Assembly: GCA_003279875.1 (NCBI GenBank)
Contig: QCGN01000001.1
Location: 62,001 to 126,000 of the forward strand
Reading direction: 5' to 3'
Length of the DNA: 64,000 bases
Source: Prochlorococcus sp. AG-388-D03
GTDB taxonomy: Bacteria; Cyanobacteriota; Cyanobacteriia; PCC-6307; Cyanobiaceae
A program made the translations under genes and the position numbers. Of this stretch, positions 1-18,422 are shown piece after piece (position 1 is the first letter of the stretch; each line of letters starts with the position of its first letter). Under the pieces are notes generated by a model that did no database searches, was not told the DNA's origin, and saw nothing but the letters and a program-made list of their open reading frames with translations.

Positions 1-379
1 GCAAATTTATACCATGTATTGCTAATAAATCAATTTTCTTTACTTGCAATTTTTCAAAGCTTTTCAAAAGTTCTCTTTCGAATAATTTTGGATCACTATT
101 AGGAGGGATTTTGGTTTGAATGATTTTTGGTATTTTCTTAGTATTCTTAAAAGCCATACCTAACTGAATTTCAGAAGTCCCATAATACTTAGCTGTCTCT
201 ATGTGGTTAAAACCAAATTGATTGGCAAGATTAAATATGTTTTCAACTTTTTTCTGTTCTTTTTTTGAGATTTCCGAAAATTTTAATTCATCCCAACTTT
301 TTTGAAATCTCATACCTCCTAATGACAAAACTGGCATTTTTAGATTCGTTCTACCAAATCTGCGATGAGGCAAATCCAT
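1..379 (-). CDS. Aldo/keto reductase family protein, N-terminal part (cut by window edge)
   Basis: Translating the minus strand from the ATG at 379 gives an open frame to position 1 that starts MDLPHRRFGRTNLKMPVLS, continues with a GGMRF turn, and has HIETAKYYGTSE and KKIDLLAIHG segments. These match the start of the aldo/keto reductase TIM barrel: strand 1, the catalytic Asp/Tyr region (here ETAKYYG, where the usual motif is DTAxxYG) and the DLLxIH strand. About 126 residues are present; the NADP-binding end and any C-terminal ferredoxin-like domain lie outside the window. The start is 6 nt after the ferredoxin gene stop, so the two are probably co-transcribed. The substrate cannot be inferred. 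The Glu in place of the usual Asp in the DTAxxYG motif is a deviation worth noting. Confidence 0.85.
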   Translation of the reverse strand, partial: MDLPHRRFGRTNLKMPVLSLGGMRFQKSWDELKFSEISKKEQKKVENIFNLANQFGFNHIETAKYYGTSEIQLGMAFKNTKKIPKIIQTKIPPNSDPKLFERELLKSFEKLQVKKIDLLAIHGINL

Positions 380-385
380 TAGAAA

Positions 386-751
386 TTAATGCTTATTAAT
401 TCTTGGTAGTTTTCCCAAAGATTGAAACATATCTCTATCAAGACTATTTTCTAAAGCTTCTAAATTATCAAATTTAACCCAATGAATACAATCAACAGGG
501 CAAGTATCGATTGCTTCTTGCATCGTTTCTAAATTATCCCCATCTTGTCTTATTGCTCGACTCCTACCGTATTCTTCATCAACAACAAAAGTATTAGTTG
601 CAACATGGGCGCAGTATCTACATCCTATACATCTAGATTCATCAACCCAAATAGCTTTTTCTGTTAATTCTCCTCCAAGAACAGGTTCAAAACCTGTTAA
701 TTGGTTAATTTCATCAAGATTATCAACATCAAATATAGGATTGATATCCAA
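386..751 (-). CDS. Single-cluster 4Fe-4S ferredoxin
   Basis: A 121-residue protein with Cys41-x2-Cys44-x2-Cys47 and a distal Cys84-Pro motif, the pattern of a ferredoxin carrying one [4Fe-4S] cluster; Cys88 nearby is an additional cysteine. The N-terminal 35 residues and the C-terminal 30 residues are extensions beyond the ferredoxin fold, which is usual for this cyanobacterial type. It would be a soluble low-potential electron carrier. The gene lies 3 nt downstream of ycf35 and 6 nt upstream of the aldo/keto reductase, so all are probably one transcript. Its partner is unknown; the neighbouring reductase or Ycf35 are candidates by position only. Confidence 0.88.
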   Translation of the reverse strand: MDINPIFDVDNLDEINQLTGFEPVLGGELTEKAIWVDESRCIGCRYCAHVATNTFVVDEEYGRSRAIRQDGDNLETMQEAIDTCPVDCIHWVKFDNLEALENSLDRDMFQSLGKLPRINKH

Positions 752-754
752 TGA

Positions 755-1147
755 CTAACTTTCCCACTTGGTAAGGACCAATTCAATTGATCCATCATTT
801 TGATTTTTTTTCTCAACTATTTGGTATCCATCTTCCTCTGTTTTAGAAATAATTGTGTTATAAGCATACAATTGAGTAACCTTAGATATAAATCTTTCAA
901 CTGGCAAATCAAATTTCCATAGATCGAGATCTGTAACAAGTTCATAGGAATTTGAATTATTATCCCATTTAAAACCAACTTTTGTATCTCTAGGTAAGTC
1001 CATGCTTATGTCAACTTCAGTAAATTGTCCTCTATAACCTTTAATAAATTTTTTTTCTTGATTTATCACATAACCAAGTTGAGTTAATGCTTTAGTTAAA
1101 GCTTTAACCTCTTTAAGCTGCGTTTTAATAGTACTAAAATGTGACAT
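755..1147 (-). CDS. ycf35: Ycf35 family protein (DUF1257)
   Basis: The 130-residue product starts MSHFSTIKT and carries the DUF1257 pattern: an N-terminal ferredoxin-like alpha/beta segment (VKALTKALTQLGY), a central GYRGQ turn, and a C-terminal IVEKKN...IELVLTKW segment. Ycf35 is conserved in cyanobacteria and in some red-lineage plastid genomes, and its function is not established. Here it overlaps the upstream DUF2997 gene by 14 nt and is followed at 3 nt by a ferredoxin gene. That tight coupling suggests the three products act together, but no catalytic residues are apparent. The identification as this family is firm; the role is open. Confidence 0.9.
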   Translation of the reverse strand: MSHFSTIKTQLKEVKALTKALTQLGYVINQEKKFIKGYRGQFTEVDISMDLPRDTKVGFKWDNNSNSYELVTDLDLWKFDLPVERFISKVTQLYAYNTIISKTEEDGYQIVEKKNQNDGSIELVLTKWES

Positions 1148-1349
1148 TAGATTCTTTGTTGAGTTGTTGTAAGTTTTTTGTTTGATTAGAGATAAAAGCC
1201 TCTGATGTTTTGTTTTTAACTTTTACTTCACCAAGCGACTTTTCAATATTTCTGGTAGCCTCATCGCATGCTCTACCATTAAATCCTTCCACAGTTTCTT
1301 CAACTCTTCCATCTTGATGAATTTTGAATCTTAATGTTCTTTGTGGCAT
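1134..1349 (-). CDS. DUF2997 family small protein
   Basis: A 71-residue protein beginning MPQRTLRFKIHQDGRVEE, with a G-x-N-G-R-A-C-DEATR segment typical of the small DUF2997 family that accompanies Ycf35. I start it at the ATG at 1349 because the longer reading begins with TTG at 1358 and only adds three residues. Its 3' end overlaps the ycf35 start by 14 nt, which implies translational coupling. It probably adopts a short beta-rich fold followed by a helix; the last 25 residues (KNKTSEAFISNQ onward) look disordered. No function is known. It is the first gene of the presumed DUF2997-ycf35-ferredoxin-reductase transcript. Confidence 0.8.
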   Translation of the reverse strand: MPQRTLRFKIHQDGRVEETVEGFNGRACDEATRNIEKSLGEVKVKNKTSEAFISNQTKNLQQLNKESNVTF

Positions 1350-1466
1350 TAAAATCAATAATTAGTATTTGTACTGTATACACATTAACGAAAAATAAAT
1401 GTTTCAGTTGGTACAAGTTAATTAATTTTGATTTTTTTATATTGATTGCCTAATAAATACAAAACT

Positions 1467-2237
1467 CTATTTATAAAAACCTTTCATTCCCATTGAATCC
1501 AAGGCAGTTTTTGCTTCTTCCATAACTGAAGGTTCTTTATCAAATAGTGCAATTTTTGTACATTCATCAACAAATTTCTCTTGAAATATATTCTCTAACT
1601 TTTCAAACAACCTACATAAAGACCATATACAATTACTTCTTACTACAGGCTCATTATCTATTTTTAAGCTTATTAAAAGTTGTTCAGCGGCCAATTGAGC
1701 ATTCGAAGATGAGATACTTCCTATTTCGGCAAGAGAACTAGATGACCATAATCTTACTGAAGCCACATCATTTTTTAATGAATTTATTAATGGCTTCAAA
1801 ACAATTTGATTATCATAGTTAGCTAAACTCCAAGCAGTAGCTCTTCTTACATATGCATTATCGTCTGTTTCTAAAAGAGTCACTAATTTTTCAACTGCGC
1901 TAGGGAATGGATTTCTACCCAATGCATAGACAGCGCTCATTCTTTCTACTGGGCAAGGTTGATCAAGTAAAGGTAATAAAAGAGGGAAAGATCTTTTATC
2001 TCTGTATTCACAGAATATTCTCAATCCTTGTATTCTCTGTTCTCTGTCACCCTTAAGCAATTTTAAGGCTTGATCACATTCTAAATTTTTATTTAAATTT
2101 CCTTTTGAGAAACTATCTTTATCAATCTGTTCTAAAGGATCAATTTCAAGCTCTACAGATAATTCTTTAGCTAAAATATCAGGATCAATAGCTATTTCTG
2201 CTAAACTTTCATTTTGATTTTTTTTTCTTTTAGTCAT
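1467..2237 (-). CDS. HEAT-repeat protein
   Basis: A 256-residue soluble protein. After an acidic, low-complexity N-terminus (residues 1-50) come tandem helical HEAT/PBS-lyase-type repeats from about residue 60: units with the signature A-V-Y-A-L-G-R, RRATAWSLANY, RLWSSSSLAEIG and RSNCIWSLCRL spaced roughly 30-35 residues apart. Such proteins are scaffolds; in cyanobacteria related ones act as bilin lyases or phycobilisome-maturation factors (CpcE/F-like), but Prochlorococcus has almost no phycobilisome, so another scaffold role is likely. It is separated by 117 nt from DUF2997 downstream and 18 nt from a tiny membrane ORF upstream. Family assignment is solid; specific function is not. Confidence 0.8.
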   Translation of the reverse strand: MTKRKKNQNESLAEIAIDPDILAKELSVELEIDPLEQIDKDSFSKGNLNKNLECDQALKLLKGDREQRIQGLRIFCEYRDKRSFPLLLPLLDQPCPVERMSAVYALGRNPFPSAVEKLVTLLETDDNAYVRRATAWSLANYDNQIVLKPLINSLKNDVASVRLWSSSSLAEIGSISSSNAQLAAEQLLISLKIDNEPVVRSNCIWSLCRLFEKLENIFQEKFVDECTKIALFDKEPSVMEEAKTALDSMGMKGFYK

Positions 2238-2255
2238 TTTATATAAACATAAATA

Positions 2256-2381
2256 TCAATTAATCGGAGCAGGTGACATCATATCTCCTGGTAGCCAAAT
2301 CCTGGCACTAACAGCAAAAAAAGCCAATCCAAATAAGCTAACAATTGCAAAAGGTAAAAGCTTAGTTTTAATAAAGCCCAA
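2256..2381 (-). CDS. Tiny single-membrane-span protein
   Basis: Between the HEAT-repeat gene and rlmN the minus strand holds an open frame that translates to a hydrophobic stretch (LLPFAIVSLFGLAFFAVSA) followed by RIWLPGDMMSPAPIN and a TGA. From the TTG at 2381 the product is 41 residues. The frame has no ATG; it opens at a TAA some 24 nt further upstream, so a TTG or rarer start must be used. The well-formed membrane segment followed by a polar, proline-containing tail looks like a real photosynthetic-membrane micro-protein, but I do not recognise its family. The start codon is uncertain. Confidence 0.5.
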   Translation of the reverse strand: MGFIKTKLLPFAIVSLFGLAFFAVSARIWLPGDMMSPAPIN

Positions 2382-2448
2382 TGATAAAAAAACAATTAAG
2401 TCAATAATAACGTGTTTAATTTGAATTTAATAAAAATTACAAATATAC

Positions 2449-3681
<1,233 letters not shown>

Positions 3682-3725
3682 TTAAAATTTAAAATAGAAT
3701 TCTAGTAACTCAAGATGAAAATAGT

Positions 3726-7844
<4,119 letters not shown>

Positions 7845-7862
7845 TTAGTTTTTTTTAAAGGA

Positions 7863-9779
<1,917 letters not shown>

Positions 9780-9806
9780 TTAATTAGAAAGTTTTGATAG
9801 AGTATT

Positions 9807-12800
9807 TTAATCTTCCTCATATTCAGAGGTTCCTAGAGATTCGTAGGTAGGCCTAGAAGGCGTATTCCTTCTGGGATTTACATCTTGCATTAAATCAACC
9901 TCCTTACCTTCATCTGTATATACACCAATATCAAGACCTAAAGATTGCAATTCTCTCATTAGAACTTTAAATGATTCAGGAGTTCCTGGTCTAGGGATAG
10001 GTTTTCCTTTAACTATTGCGTTTAATGCTTCATTTCTTCCTTGCATATCATCTGATTTAACAGTTAACAATTCTTGCAAAGTGTAAGCGGCTCCATATGC
10101 CTCTAAAGCCCAAACTTCCATCTCTCCAAGTCTTTGTCCGCCTTGTTGAGCTTTACCACCTAAGGGCTGCTGCGTAACTAAAGAGTATGGACCTGTTGAT
10201 CTAGCATGAATCTTATCATCTACTAAGTGAACAAGCTTTAGGAAATGAGAATATCCAACAGCAACAGGTTGATCAAAAGGTTCACCTGTTCTGCCATCTG
10301 TAAGTAATAACTTTCCAGGATCTTCAGGATTATAAACCCAATTCTTACCATCTTGCTTTGAAGCTTCCTTTAAAAATGCTTGTACTGTTTGATGTGATTT
10401 TTCAGCTCCATACATCTCATCAAAAGGAACAACTTTAACTCTACAATTTAAGTTTGAAGCCGCCCAACCCATCAATAATTCAAAGACTTGACCAACATTC
10501 ATTCTACTTGGTACACCAAGAGGATTTAAGACAATATCAACAGGAGTACCATCCGGTAAATAAGGCATATCCTCTCTAGGTAAAATTCTACTAATTATCC
10601 CTTTATTACCATGCCTCCCTGCCATCTTATCTCCTACTTGAATTTTTCTCCTTTGAGCAACATAAACTCTCACAACCATATTTGCTCCTGGAGGCAGCTC
10701 ATCGCCCTGCTCCCTTGTATAGATTCGAACATCTAAAACTCTTCCTTTTTCTGTTTTAGGAACTCTAAGAGAATTATCTCTCACATCTCTTGCTTTTTCA
10801 CCAAATATAGCTCTCAAAAGTTTTTCTTCAGGTGGTTGATCTGATTCTCCTTTTGGAGTAACTTTTCCTACTAGAATATCTCCACTTTCAACAAATGCAC
10901 CTGTTCTGATAATTCCCATTTCATCAAGATTATTCAAACTTTCTTCTGAAATATTAGGAATTTCTCTAGTGATTTCTTCAGGACCTAATTTAGTTTGCCT
11001 GGCTTCTATTTCATATTTTTCTATGTGTACTGAAGTATAAAGATCATCAGTGACCATCCTTTCACTTACTAATATTGCATCTTCATAGTTGTAGCCTTCC
11101 CATGGCATATAAGCAATTAAAACATTTTGTCCTAAAGCTATTTCGCCACCTTCACAAGCTGAACCATCAGCAAGAACTTGGCCAGAAATAACATGATCTC
11201 CATTCTTCACTATTGGTCTTTGGTTTAAACAGGTATCTTGATTAGATCTTTGATATTTTTGAAGATAATGAACGTGCTCGATACCATCTACATCTTTTAC
11301 TACTATTTCATTAGCATCAACATAAGAGATTATTCCATTGACTTTTGTGATTGGAACCATACCGGAGTCTCTTGCAACTTGTGATTCTAATCCTGTACCA
11401 ACTAGAGGTCTTTCAGGTCTTAATAATGGAACTGCTTGACGCTGCATGTTAGAACCCATTAACGCTCTATTGGCATCATCATGCTCTAAGAAAGGGATAA
11501 GAGAAGTCGCTACTGATATAACTTGAACAGGAGAAAGTTGAACATAATCGACTTGATGAGGCGGTACTTTCTCAAAATCTTGCCTATACCTGACTGGAAT
11601 TAAATCTGCGAGAATATTACCGCTCTTATCAGTAGCTACATCGCCAGGAGCAACCCGACATTCATCCTCTAAATCAGCTGATAAATAAACAGGTTTACCT
11701 TCCTTAATTACCCTACCTTTATCAACTTCCCAAAAAGGAGTTTCAATAAAACCATATTCATTAACTCTTGCATGTGTTGCCAGAGAATTTATAAGACCTG
11801 CATTTGGGCCTTCAGGAGTTTCGATAGGGCATAACCTTCCATAGTGCGAAGGATGTATATCTCTAACTGCAAAACCTGCTCTTTCTCGAGTTAGCCCACC
11901 TGGGCCTAATGCTGAAATTCTTCTTTTATGAGTTAACTCAGCTAATGGATTTGTTTGATCCATAAATTGGCTTAATTGACTGGATCCAAAAAATTCTTTT
12001 ATGGCTGCTACCAATGGCTTGGGATTCACTAGCTGAGCAGGAGTAAGAGAATCTGTCTCGCCAACAGTCATTCTTTCTTTAATTATTCGCTCTAGTCTGT
12101 TTAGACCAACTCTAACTTGGTTTTGAAGAAGTTCTCCAACAGATCTAACTCTCCTATTTCCTAAATGGTCAATATCATCTAAGCTTGCCCCACCAATATC
12201 AAGTTCAAGATTAATAAGATAATCAATCGTCGAAAGAACATCCTCATGAGTAAGAGTTCTTACATTATCTGGAACAGTTAGTCTCAATTTTTTATTAATT
12301 TTATATCTACCTACTCTTCCTAAGTCGTATCTTTTAGGATCAAAAAATCTGCTATGTAGAAGTTGTTGACCACCGGAAACAGAAGGGGGTTCTCCCGGTC
12401 GTAATTTTTTATAAAGTTCTAATAAAGCTTGATCTTCTGAATTTATTCCTTCATCATTAGCTGCATCAATTGATTGCTTATAAAACTCAGGATGTCTTAA
12501 TTTATCAACCACATCATTATCTGAGAGGCCCATAGCTCTCATAAGTACGTGTGCATTAATTTTTCTTGTTTTATCAACTCTTACATAAAGCAAATTATTT
12601 TTATCAGTTTCAAATTTTAGCCAAGCCCCTCTATTAGGAATAACACTAGCGTTATAAGTCCTTCTACCATTTTTATCCATTTCATCTTTAAAATAAACCC
12701 CTGGACTGCGTACTATTTGATTAACTATTACTCTTTCAGCACCATTAATAATAAATGTTCCTCTTTCTGTCATTAAAGGTAGTTCACCGATAAAGACTTC

Positions 12801-13100
12801 TTGTTCTTTGATTTCTCCTGTTTCTTTATTTATCAATCTACAAGTAACATACATTTGCGAAGCAAAAGTTGCATCTCTTCTCTTGGCTTCTTCAACATCG
12901 TGCCTAGGTCTTTTTAACCTATATTCTTCTCCAATAAAATGTAATTCTAATTTACCTGTGTAATCTGTTATTGGAGAAAAGCCTTTTAATTCTTCAATTA
13001 AGCCTTTTTCCAAAAACCATTTAAAGCTTGCCCTTTGTACTTCAACTAGATCTGGTAGATAAGTTGCTGTTTTAGCTATCTGTAAAGCGCTACTGCTCAT
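9807..13100 (-). CDS. rpoB: RNA polymerase beta subunit (RpoB)
   Basis: The 1097-residue beta subunit forms the active-site cleft together with RpoC1/RpoC2. Recognisable blocks include the rifampicin-pocket region ([32 protein letters not shown], then the [16 protein letters not shown] segment), the DGxx and [12 protein letters not shown] motif near residue 820 that contacts the nucleotide, and the C-terminal [20 protein letters not shown] clamp-linked segment. Length is typical for cyanobacteria. It is the first gene of the rpoB-rpoC1-rpoC2 operon; the 240-nt gap upstream should carry the promoter. Confidence 0.97.
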   Translation of the reverse strand: MSSSALQIAKTATYLPDLVEVQRASFKWFLEKGLIEELKGFSPITDYTGKLELHFIGEEYRLKRPRHDVEEAKRRDATFASQMYVTCRLINKETGEIKEQEVFIGELPLMTERGTFIINGAERVIVNQIVRSPGVYFKDEMDKNGRRTYNASVIPNRGAWLKFETDKNNLLYVRVDKTRKINAHVLMRAMGLSDNDVVDKLRHPEFYKQSIDAANDEGINSEDQALLELYKKLRPGEPPSVSGGQQLLHSRFFDPKRYDLGRVGRYKINKKLRLTVPDNVRTLTHEDVLSTIDYLINLELDIGGASLDDIDHLGNRRVRSVGELLQNQVRVGLNRLERIIKERMTVGETDSLTPAQLVNPKPLVAAIKEFFGSSQLSQFMDQTNPLAELTHKRRISALGPGGLTRERAGFAVRDIHPSHYGRLCPIETPEGPNAGLINSLATHARVNEYGFIETPFWEVDKGRVIKEGKPVYLSADLEDECRVAPGDVATDKSGNILADLIPVRYRQDFEKVPPHQVDYVQLSPVQVISVATSLIPFLEHDDANRALMGSNMQRQAVPLLRPERPLVGTGLESQVARDSGMVPITKVNGIISYVDANEIVVKDVDGIEHVHYLQKYQRSNQDTCLNQRPIVKNGDHVISGQVLADGSACEGGEIALGQNVLIAYMPWEGYNYEDAILVSERMVTDDLYTSVHIEKYEIEARQTKLGPEEITREIPNISEESLNNLDEMGIIRTGAFVESGDILVGKVTPKGESDQPPEEKLLRAIFGEKARDVRDNSLRVPKTEKGRVLDVRIYTREQGDELPPGANMVVRVYVAQRRKIQVGDKMAGRHGNKGIISRILPREDMPYLPDGTPVDIVLNPLGVPSRMNVGQVFELLMGWAASNLNCRVKVVPFDEMYGAEKSHQTVQAFLKEASKQDGKNWVYNPEDPGKLLLTDGRTGEPFDQPVAVGYSHFLKLVHLVDDKIHARSTGPYSLVTQQPLGGKAQQGGQRLGEMEVWALEAYGAAYTLQELLTVKSDDMQGRNEALNAIVKGKPIPRPGTPESFKVLMRELQSLGLDIGVYTDEGKEVDLMQDVNPRRNTPSRPTYESLGTSEYEED

Positions 13101-13340
13101 CCAAGAAAACCCGCCATTCTATAAGATTTACTAATTACCAAAAATACGACTTAATTTTAGAAAAAATAATCAAGAATTTTTAAATTGAAATCGAGATTTT
13201 AGTCTTGAATTCAACAAATATCTTAGTTAATAAAAAGCTTATATAATTAAAGATAAAGGTAATAAAACCACACTTTAATTGGCTGTTTACTAATAATTAA
13301 GAAAAATTTCCAGTAATTTTTAATACTAGCAGGTTTAGTG
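13101..13340 (-). promoter_or_regulatory. Intergenic region expected to hold the rpoB operon promoter
   Basis: These 240 nt between rpoB and tatD are very AT-rich and have no convincing coding frame. Both neighbours are on the minus strand, so it must contain the leader and promoter of rpoBC1C2. A TATATAA-like sequence on the minus strand near 13237 could be a -10 element, but I cannot fix a start site. No terminator hairpin is obvious after tatD. Confidence 0.35.
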
Positions 13341-14135
13341 TTACTTTATCAAGTCAAATTTAAACAAATCTTCAGCATTCTTATATGACTCTTGAGCAAT
13401 ATTTTGTAATTCTGATGATCTTAAACTAGCTATTGACTTAGCCACACTTTCAACAAAAGCTGGCTCATTTCTTTTCCCTCTATAAGGAACAGGAGCTAAA
13501 AAGGGTGAATCTGTCTCTATTAAGTATCTATCACTTGGTACAAGTCTTGCGCATTCATGTATTTCATGTGCTTTTGGGAAAGTAACTATTCCGCTAAAAC
13601 TTATATAAAATCCTAGATCTAAAAATTGCTTCATCTCATCTGGAGTTCCACTCCAACAATGTAGTACTCCTTTGGGACATTTACCTTCGTTAGATAGCTG
13701 ATTACATATTTTGATCATCTCATTTGCAGCATCTCTACAATGGATAATCACAGGCAATTCAAGTTCATAGGCTAAATGCATTTGTGGAATCAGAGCATCT
13801 ATCTGTTTTTTTGTATTATCGCTTTTAAAAAAATCTAGCCCTAATTCACCAATAGCTACAACTCTTGAGTCACTTTTGGCTGCATTTTGCAATATAGATT
13901 TGGAATGACATTCCCATTTGTTAGCTTCTAGAGGATGAAGACCAACTGAGTAATATATTTCATCAAACTTTCGAGATATTTTTTGTAATTTAGGGATTTC
14001 TGATAACTCACAACAAGCATGTAGCAGTCTTTTTACTCCAATTGAACGCCATCTTGAAACAACTTCATCAAGATCTTCCTCAAAGTTTTCAAATATCAAA
14101 TGACAATGAGAATCTATGAGTTCAATATCGCTCAT
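13341..14135 (-). CDS. tatD: TatD family metal-dependent deoxyribonuclease
   Basis: The 264-residue protein has the TatD TIM-barrel metal sites in order: IDSHCHL at the N-terminus, the GELGLDFF glutamate, HCRDA, LHCWSG and the C-terminal ETDSPFLAP aspartate. The family comprises cytosolic metal-dependent hydrolases with DNase activity, linked to DNA damage response and quality control. It is placed 18 nt downstream of rpsT on the same strand, as in other picocyanobacteria, and upstream of rpoB. Length is normal; the start MSDIELIDSH is ATG. Confidence 0.93.
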   Translation of the reverse strand: MSDIELIDSHCHLIFENFEEDLDEVVSRWRSIGVKRLLHACCELSEIPKLQKISRKFDEIYYSVGLHPLEANKWECHSKSILQNAAKSDSRVVAIGELGLDFFKSDNTKKQIDALIPQMHLAYELELPVIIHCRDAANEMIKICNQLSNEGKCPKGVLHCWSGTPDEMKQFLDLGFYISFSGIVTFPKAHEIHECARLVPSDRYLIETDSPFLAPVPYRGKRNEPAFVESVAKSIASLRSSELQNIAQESYKNAEDLFKFDLIK

Positions 14136-14153
14136 ATTTGCTTACTTCCTTAC

Positions 14154-14447
14154 TTACTTGCTTGTGAGGAAATTTTTAACTAATTTGTTGATTTTTGATT
14201 TTTTGTTAGCGCCATTGTTTTTATGTAGAACATTTTTTTTGACTGCCTTGTCAATAAGACTGAAAGCTTCATTTAGACTAAACAGAACTAAATCTTTATT
14301 CTCTGACTTAGGATCTTTCTTATATTTCTCACAGTTAGCTAAAGTTTTTTTTGTTAATGTTCTTACTGTTGATTTATATGATTTATTAACTAAACGGTTT
14401 CTTTCAGCAACTTGAATTCTTTTTTTCGCTGATTTGTTATTGGCCAC
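14154..14447 (-). CDS. rpsT: 30S ribosomal protein S20
   Basis: A 97-residue, lysine-rich helical protein beginning MANNKSAKKRIQVAERNR, the standard S20 start, with the C-terminal KNVLHKNNGANKKSKINK segment that binds 16S rRNA. The start codon is GTG. S20 assembles early on the 5' domain of 16S rRNA. The gene is divergent from hisD, with 133 nt between them for both promoters, and is followed at 18 nt by tatD. Confidence 0.95.
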   Translation of the reverse strand: MANNKSAKKRIQVAERNRLVNKSYKSTVRTLTKKTLANCEKYKKDPKSENKDLVLFSLNEAFSLIDKAVKKNVLHKNNGANKKSKINKLVKNFLTSK

Positions 14448-14580
14448 AGAAATTTAATTAAATTAGATTATAGTTTTATACTATACCAAAGAGTTAGTCA
14501 ACTAATCAATAATATATAATTGAATTTAGACTAGTTAATTATGTAATTAATCACTTGAACTTTAACTAAATATTAAGAAA

Positions 14581-15867
14581 ATGAAGATTATAAATAATAA
14601 ACAAGAGGCTCTCCAAGAGTTGAAAAGGATTTCTCAAAGAACTACCTCCGGCGACTATAAAAAAATAAATTTAATAGTTGAAGAAATTCTTGAAGAAGTA
14701 AGAATTAATGGAGATAAAGCTATAGAAAAATATACAAAAAAGTTTGATGGATTCCATCCAAAACCTATGCAAGTTAGTGCTAGGGATATAAAAACTGCAT
14801 GGGATGAGACAGACCATAATTTAAAAAAATCATTAGAAATTGCATATCAAAGAATAAAAAAATTCCATGAAAAAGAAATTCCTGAATCATTTACTATAAA
14901 AGGAGAACATGGTGAATCTGTCCAAAGAAGATGGATGCCTGTAAAAAATGCTGGCTTGTATATTCCTGGAGGGAGAGCAGCGTATCCGAGTACAGTTTTA
15001 ATGAATGCGATACCCGCAAAAGTAGCTGGAGTCAAAGAAATTTCAATGGTATCTCCTGGAAATAAAGACGGTATAATAAATAAAACTGTTTTGGCTGCCG
15101 CGTACTTATCCGGGATTGATAAAGTTTTTAGAATTGGAGGAGCACAGGCAATAGGCGCCTTAGCATTTGGCACAAAGCAAATAAAGAAAGTTGATGTAAT
15201 TTCAGGGCCTGGAAATATTTATGTCACCGCTGCTAAAAAGTTAATTTATGGATTTACTGGAATTGATTCTTTAGCCGGTCCAAGTGAAATTTTAATTATC
15301 GCAGATAGAACAGCTAAAAGTTCTCAAATAGCATCAGATCTTTTAGCACAGGCAGAGCATGATCCATTAGCTTCCTCTATACTTTTGACCACATCAAATG
15401 ATCAAGCTAAAGAAGTTTTTAATGAAGTCTTCAATAAAATAGACTATCATCCCAGAAAAGAAATTTGTATTAAATCGATTAAGAATTGGGGATTAATTGC
15501 TATTTGCGATGATTTAGAATCATGCATTGAACTTAGTAATGACTTTGCTCCAGAACATTTAGAAATAATTACCATTGATCCAAAAAAGACGCTTAAAACT
15601 ATTGAAAATGCTGGTGCCATTTTTTTAGGAAAATGGACACCGGAAGCTGTAGGTGATTATTTAGCCGGACCAAACCACACTTTGCCCACATGTGGCAATG
15701 CAAGGTTTAGTGGCTCTTTAGGAGTCGAAACGTTCATGAAAAATTCGTCAATAATTGAATTCAATGAAAAAAGTCTTAAAATAAACAGCTCTGATATTAT
15801 TAATTTGGCAAATAGTGAAGGTTTACACAGCCACGCCAATTCAGTAAAAATTAGATTTGAAGATTAA
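14581..15867 (+). CDS. hisD: Histidinol dehydrogenase
   Basis: The 428-residue enzyme catalyses the final two oxidations of histidine synthesis, L-histidinol to L-histidine, with NAD and zinc. Visible family blocks are [32 protein letters not shown], the substrate-binding [20 protein letters not shown] with zinc/catalytic histidine, FAPEHLEI and AGPNHTLPT near the C-terminus. Length matches the family. The gene is alone on the plus strand; its stop codon shares bases with the stop of convergent rpiA (TTAA overlap). Confidence 0.96.
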   Translation: MKIINNKQEALQELKRISQRTTSGDYKKINLIVEEILEEVRINGDKAIEKYTKKFDGFHPKPMQVSARDIKTAWDETDHNLKKSLEIAYQRIKKFHEKEIPESFTIKGEHGESVQRRWMPVKNAGLYIPGGRAAYPSTVLMNAIPAKVAGVKEISMVSPGNKDGIINKTVLAAAYLSGIDKVFRIGGAQAIGALAFGTKQIKKVDVISGPGNIYVTAAKKLIYGFTGIDSLAGPSEILIIADRTAKSSQIASDLLAQAEHDPLASSILLTTSNDQAKEVFNEVFNKIDYHPRKEICIKSIKNWGLIAICDDLESCIELSNDFAPEHLEIITIDPKKTLKTIENAGAIFLGKWTPEAVGDYLAGPNHTLPTCGNARFSGSLGVETFMKNSSIIEFNEKSLKINSSDIINLANSEGLHSHANSVKIRFED

Positions 15868-16577
15868 ATCCCCTTAGAAGGCGAAAATAATACTGGAAAA
15901 TTGTTTTCAATTTTACCTACCAAAACCTTATCTGTTAAATCAATAAACAATCCATTTTCTAAGACTCCAGGAATATTATTAATACACATTTCTAAATTTT
16001 TTGGGTCTTTAATACCATCTTTAAATAATACATCCAAAATCAAGTTACCTTGATCCGTCACAACAGGGCCTGCTTTTTTTGTTGCCATTCTTAAATTAGA
16101 AACACCACTCATTTCTGAAAGTTTATCCTTCACCTGCTTCCAAGCTGAGGGTAAAACCTCTACAGGAAGAGGGAAAACTCGGTTTAAACTTTGCACAAGC
16201 TTTGTTTCATCAACAACAATTAATAATTTATTTGCTTTAGATGCAACCAATTTTTCTCTAACATGACAAGCTCCACCACCCTTTATTAGTTGAAAGTCAG
16301 GATCCACTTCATCTGCTCCATCAATAGCTAAATCAATGTTACTAACTGAAGTTAAATCTATTAAAGGAATCTTAAGTTCTAGTGCCAGAACCTCAGACTG
16401 AAAAGAAGTTGGAACACCTCTAATATTTTTTAATTTACCTGATCTAATTCGTTCAGCAAGACTCTTTATCATAAGAGCAGCGGTTGAACCAGACCCTAAA
16501 CCTACGATCATTCCATCTTTTACTTCTTTAACTGCTGCATCAGCAACTATTTGTTTCATCTGATTCTGTAAATCCAA
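15864..16577 (-). CDS. rpiA: Ribose-5-phosphate isomerase A
   Basis: The 237-residue protein interconverts ribose 5-phosphate and ribulose 5-phosphate, feeding the Calvin and pentose phosphate cycles. It has the phosphate-binding [12 protein letters not shown], the DGADEVD active-site block and [11 protein letters not shown] with the catalytic region. The listed start is a TTG (MDLQNQMKQ); an ATG six codons inside would also serve, but the first residues resemble other picocyanobacterial RpiA N-termini, so I keep the longer form. It converges with hisD with a 4-nt overlap and lies 48 nt downstream of the protease gene. Confidence 0.95.
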   Translation of the reverse strand: MDLQNQMKQIVADAAVKEVKDGMIVGLGSGSTAALMIKSLAERIRSGKLKNIRGVPTSFQSEVLALELKIPLIDLTSVSNIDLAIDGADEVDPDFQLIKGGGACHVREKLVASKANKLLIVVDETKLVQSLNRVFPLPVEVLPSAWKQVKDKLSEMSGVSNLRMATKKAGPVVTDQGNLILDVLFKDGIKDPKNLEMCINNIPGVLENGLFIDLTDKVLVGKIENNFPVLFSPSKGI

Positions 16578-16625
16578 AATGTTTTTAACCTTAAGTTTAT
16601 AGATTATTAAATTTCAACAAATGAT

Positions 16626-17771
<1,146 letters not shown>

Positions 17772-17917
17772 TTACTTTGTATTCAAAATTTAATTGAATA
17801 AATTTCCTAGTGTTGTTTTTTTGTTTACATCCATAAAATACACATATGAAAAATTTCAAAAAACATTTTTATATGTGAAAATAATAAACATATACAAGAT
17901 TATATATCTAGATAAAA

Positions 17918-18385
17918 TTGGACAAAGAAATTAAAAAAAATTTAGAAATTCTTCTTCAAGAAGTCGCTAAAGAATTTAATCTAGAGATATATAGTTTAAA
18001 TTTACTGACAAATCAAAATCCCATAATTATAAAAATTATTATCAAAAATTCTAATGATGATGATATTACTATAAATGATTGTTCAAGATTCAATAACCCT
18101 GCATCTGCAGTTATTGAAAATTCAAATCTTTTAAAATGTTCATATGTTTTAGAAATTAGTAGTCAAGGGGTCAGTGATGAATTAACCTCAGAAAGAGACT
18201 TCAAAACCTTTAAAGGTTTTCCAGTTAATGTTGAGTTAAACCAAAAAAAATCACAAACAAAATTTTTGAATGGTTTACTTTATGAAAAGTCTAAAGATTA
18301 TTTAGCCATTAACATAAAAGGTAAGATAAAAAAAATCCCCTTTAATGAAGTATTAAAGATTAGTCTTTGCACCATAAAAGACTAA
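17918..18385 (+). CDS. rimP: Ribosome maturation factor RimP
   Basis: The 155-residue protein has the two-part RimP layout: an alpha/beta N-terminal domain with [14 protein letters not shown] (normally ..D..CxxxSR) and [20 protein letters not shown] (the EVSSPGxxRxL block), then an SH3-like C-terminal domain. It assists 30S subunit maturation. The start is TTG at 17918. It leads the rimP-nusA-ylxR-infB operon, the standard bacterial order, which supports the call even though the sequence is diverged: the usual SSPG-x-x-R-PL motif reads SSQGVSDEL here. Confidence 0.9.
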   Translation: MDKEIKKNLEILLQEVAKEFNLEIYSLNLLTNQNPIIIKIIIKNSNDDDITINDCSRFNNPASAVIENSNLLKCSYVLEISSQGVSDELTSERDFKTFKGFPVNVELNQKKSQTKFLNGLLYEKSKDYLAINIKGKIKKIPFNEVLKISLCTIKD

Positions 18386-18422
18386 TACATTTTTCAACCA
18401 TTATTCATTTTACCCATCATAG

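Noticed and set aside
1359-1466. TGTACTGTATACA as a possible NtcA or LexA site upstream of DUF2997
   Set aside because: The spacing does not fit GTA-N8-TAC, and the arms are only 4 bp, so chance in an AT-rich gap is likely.
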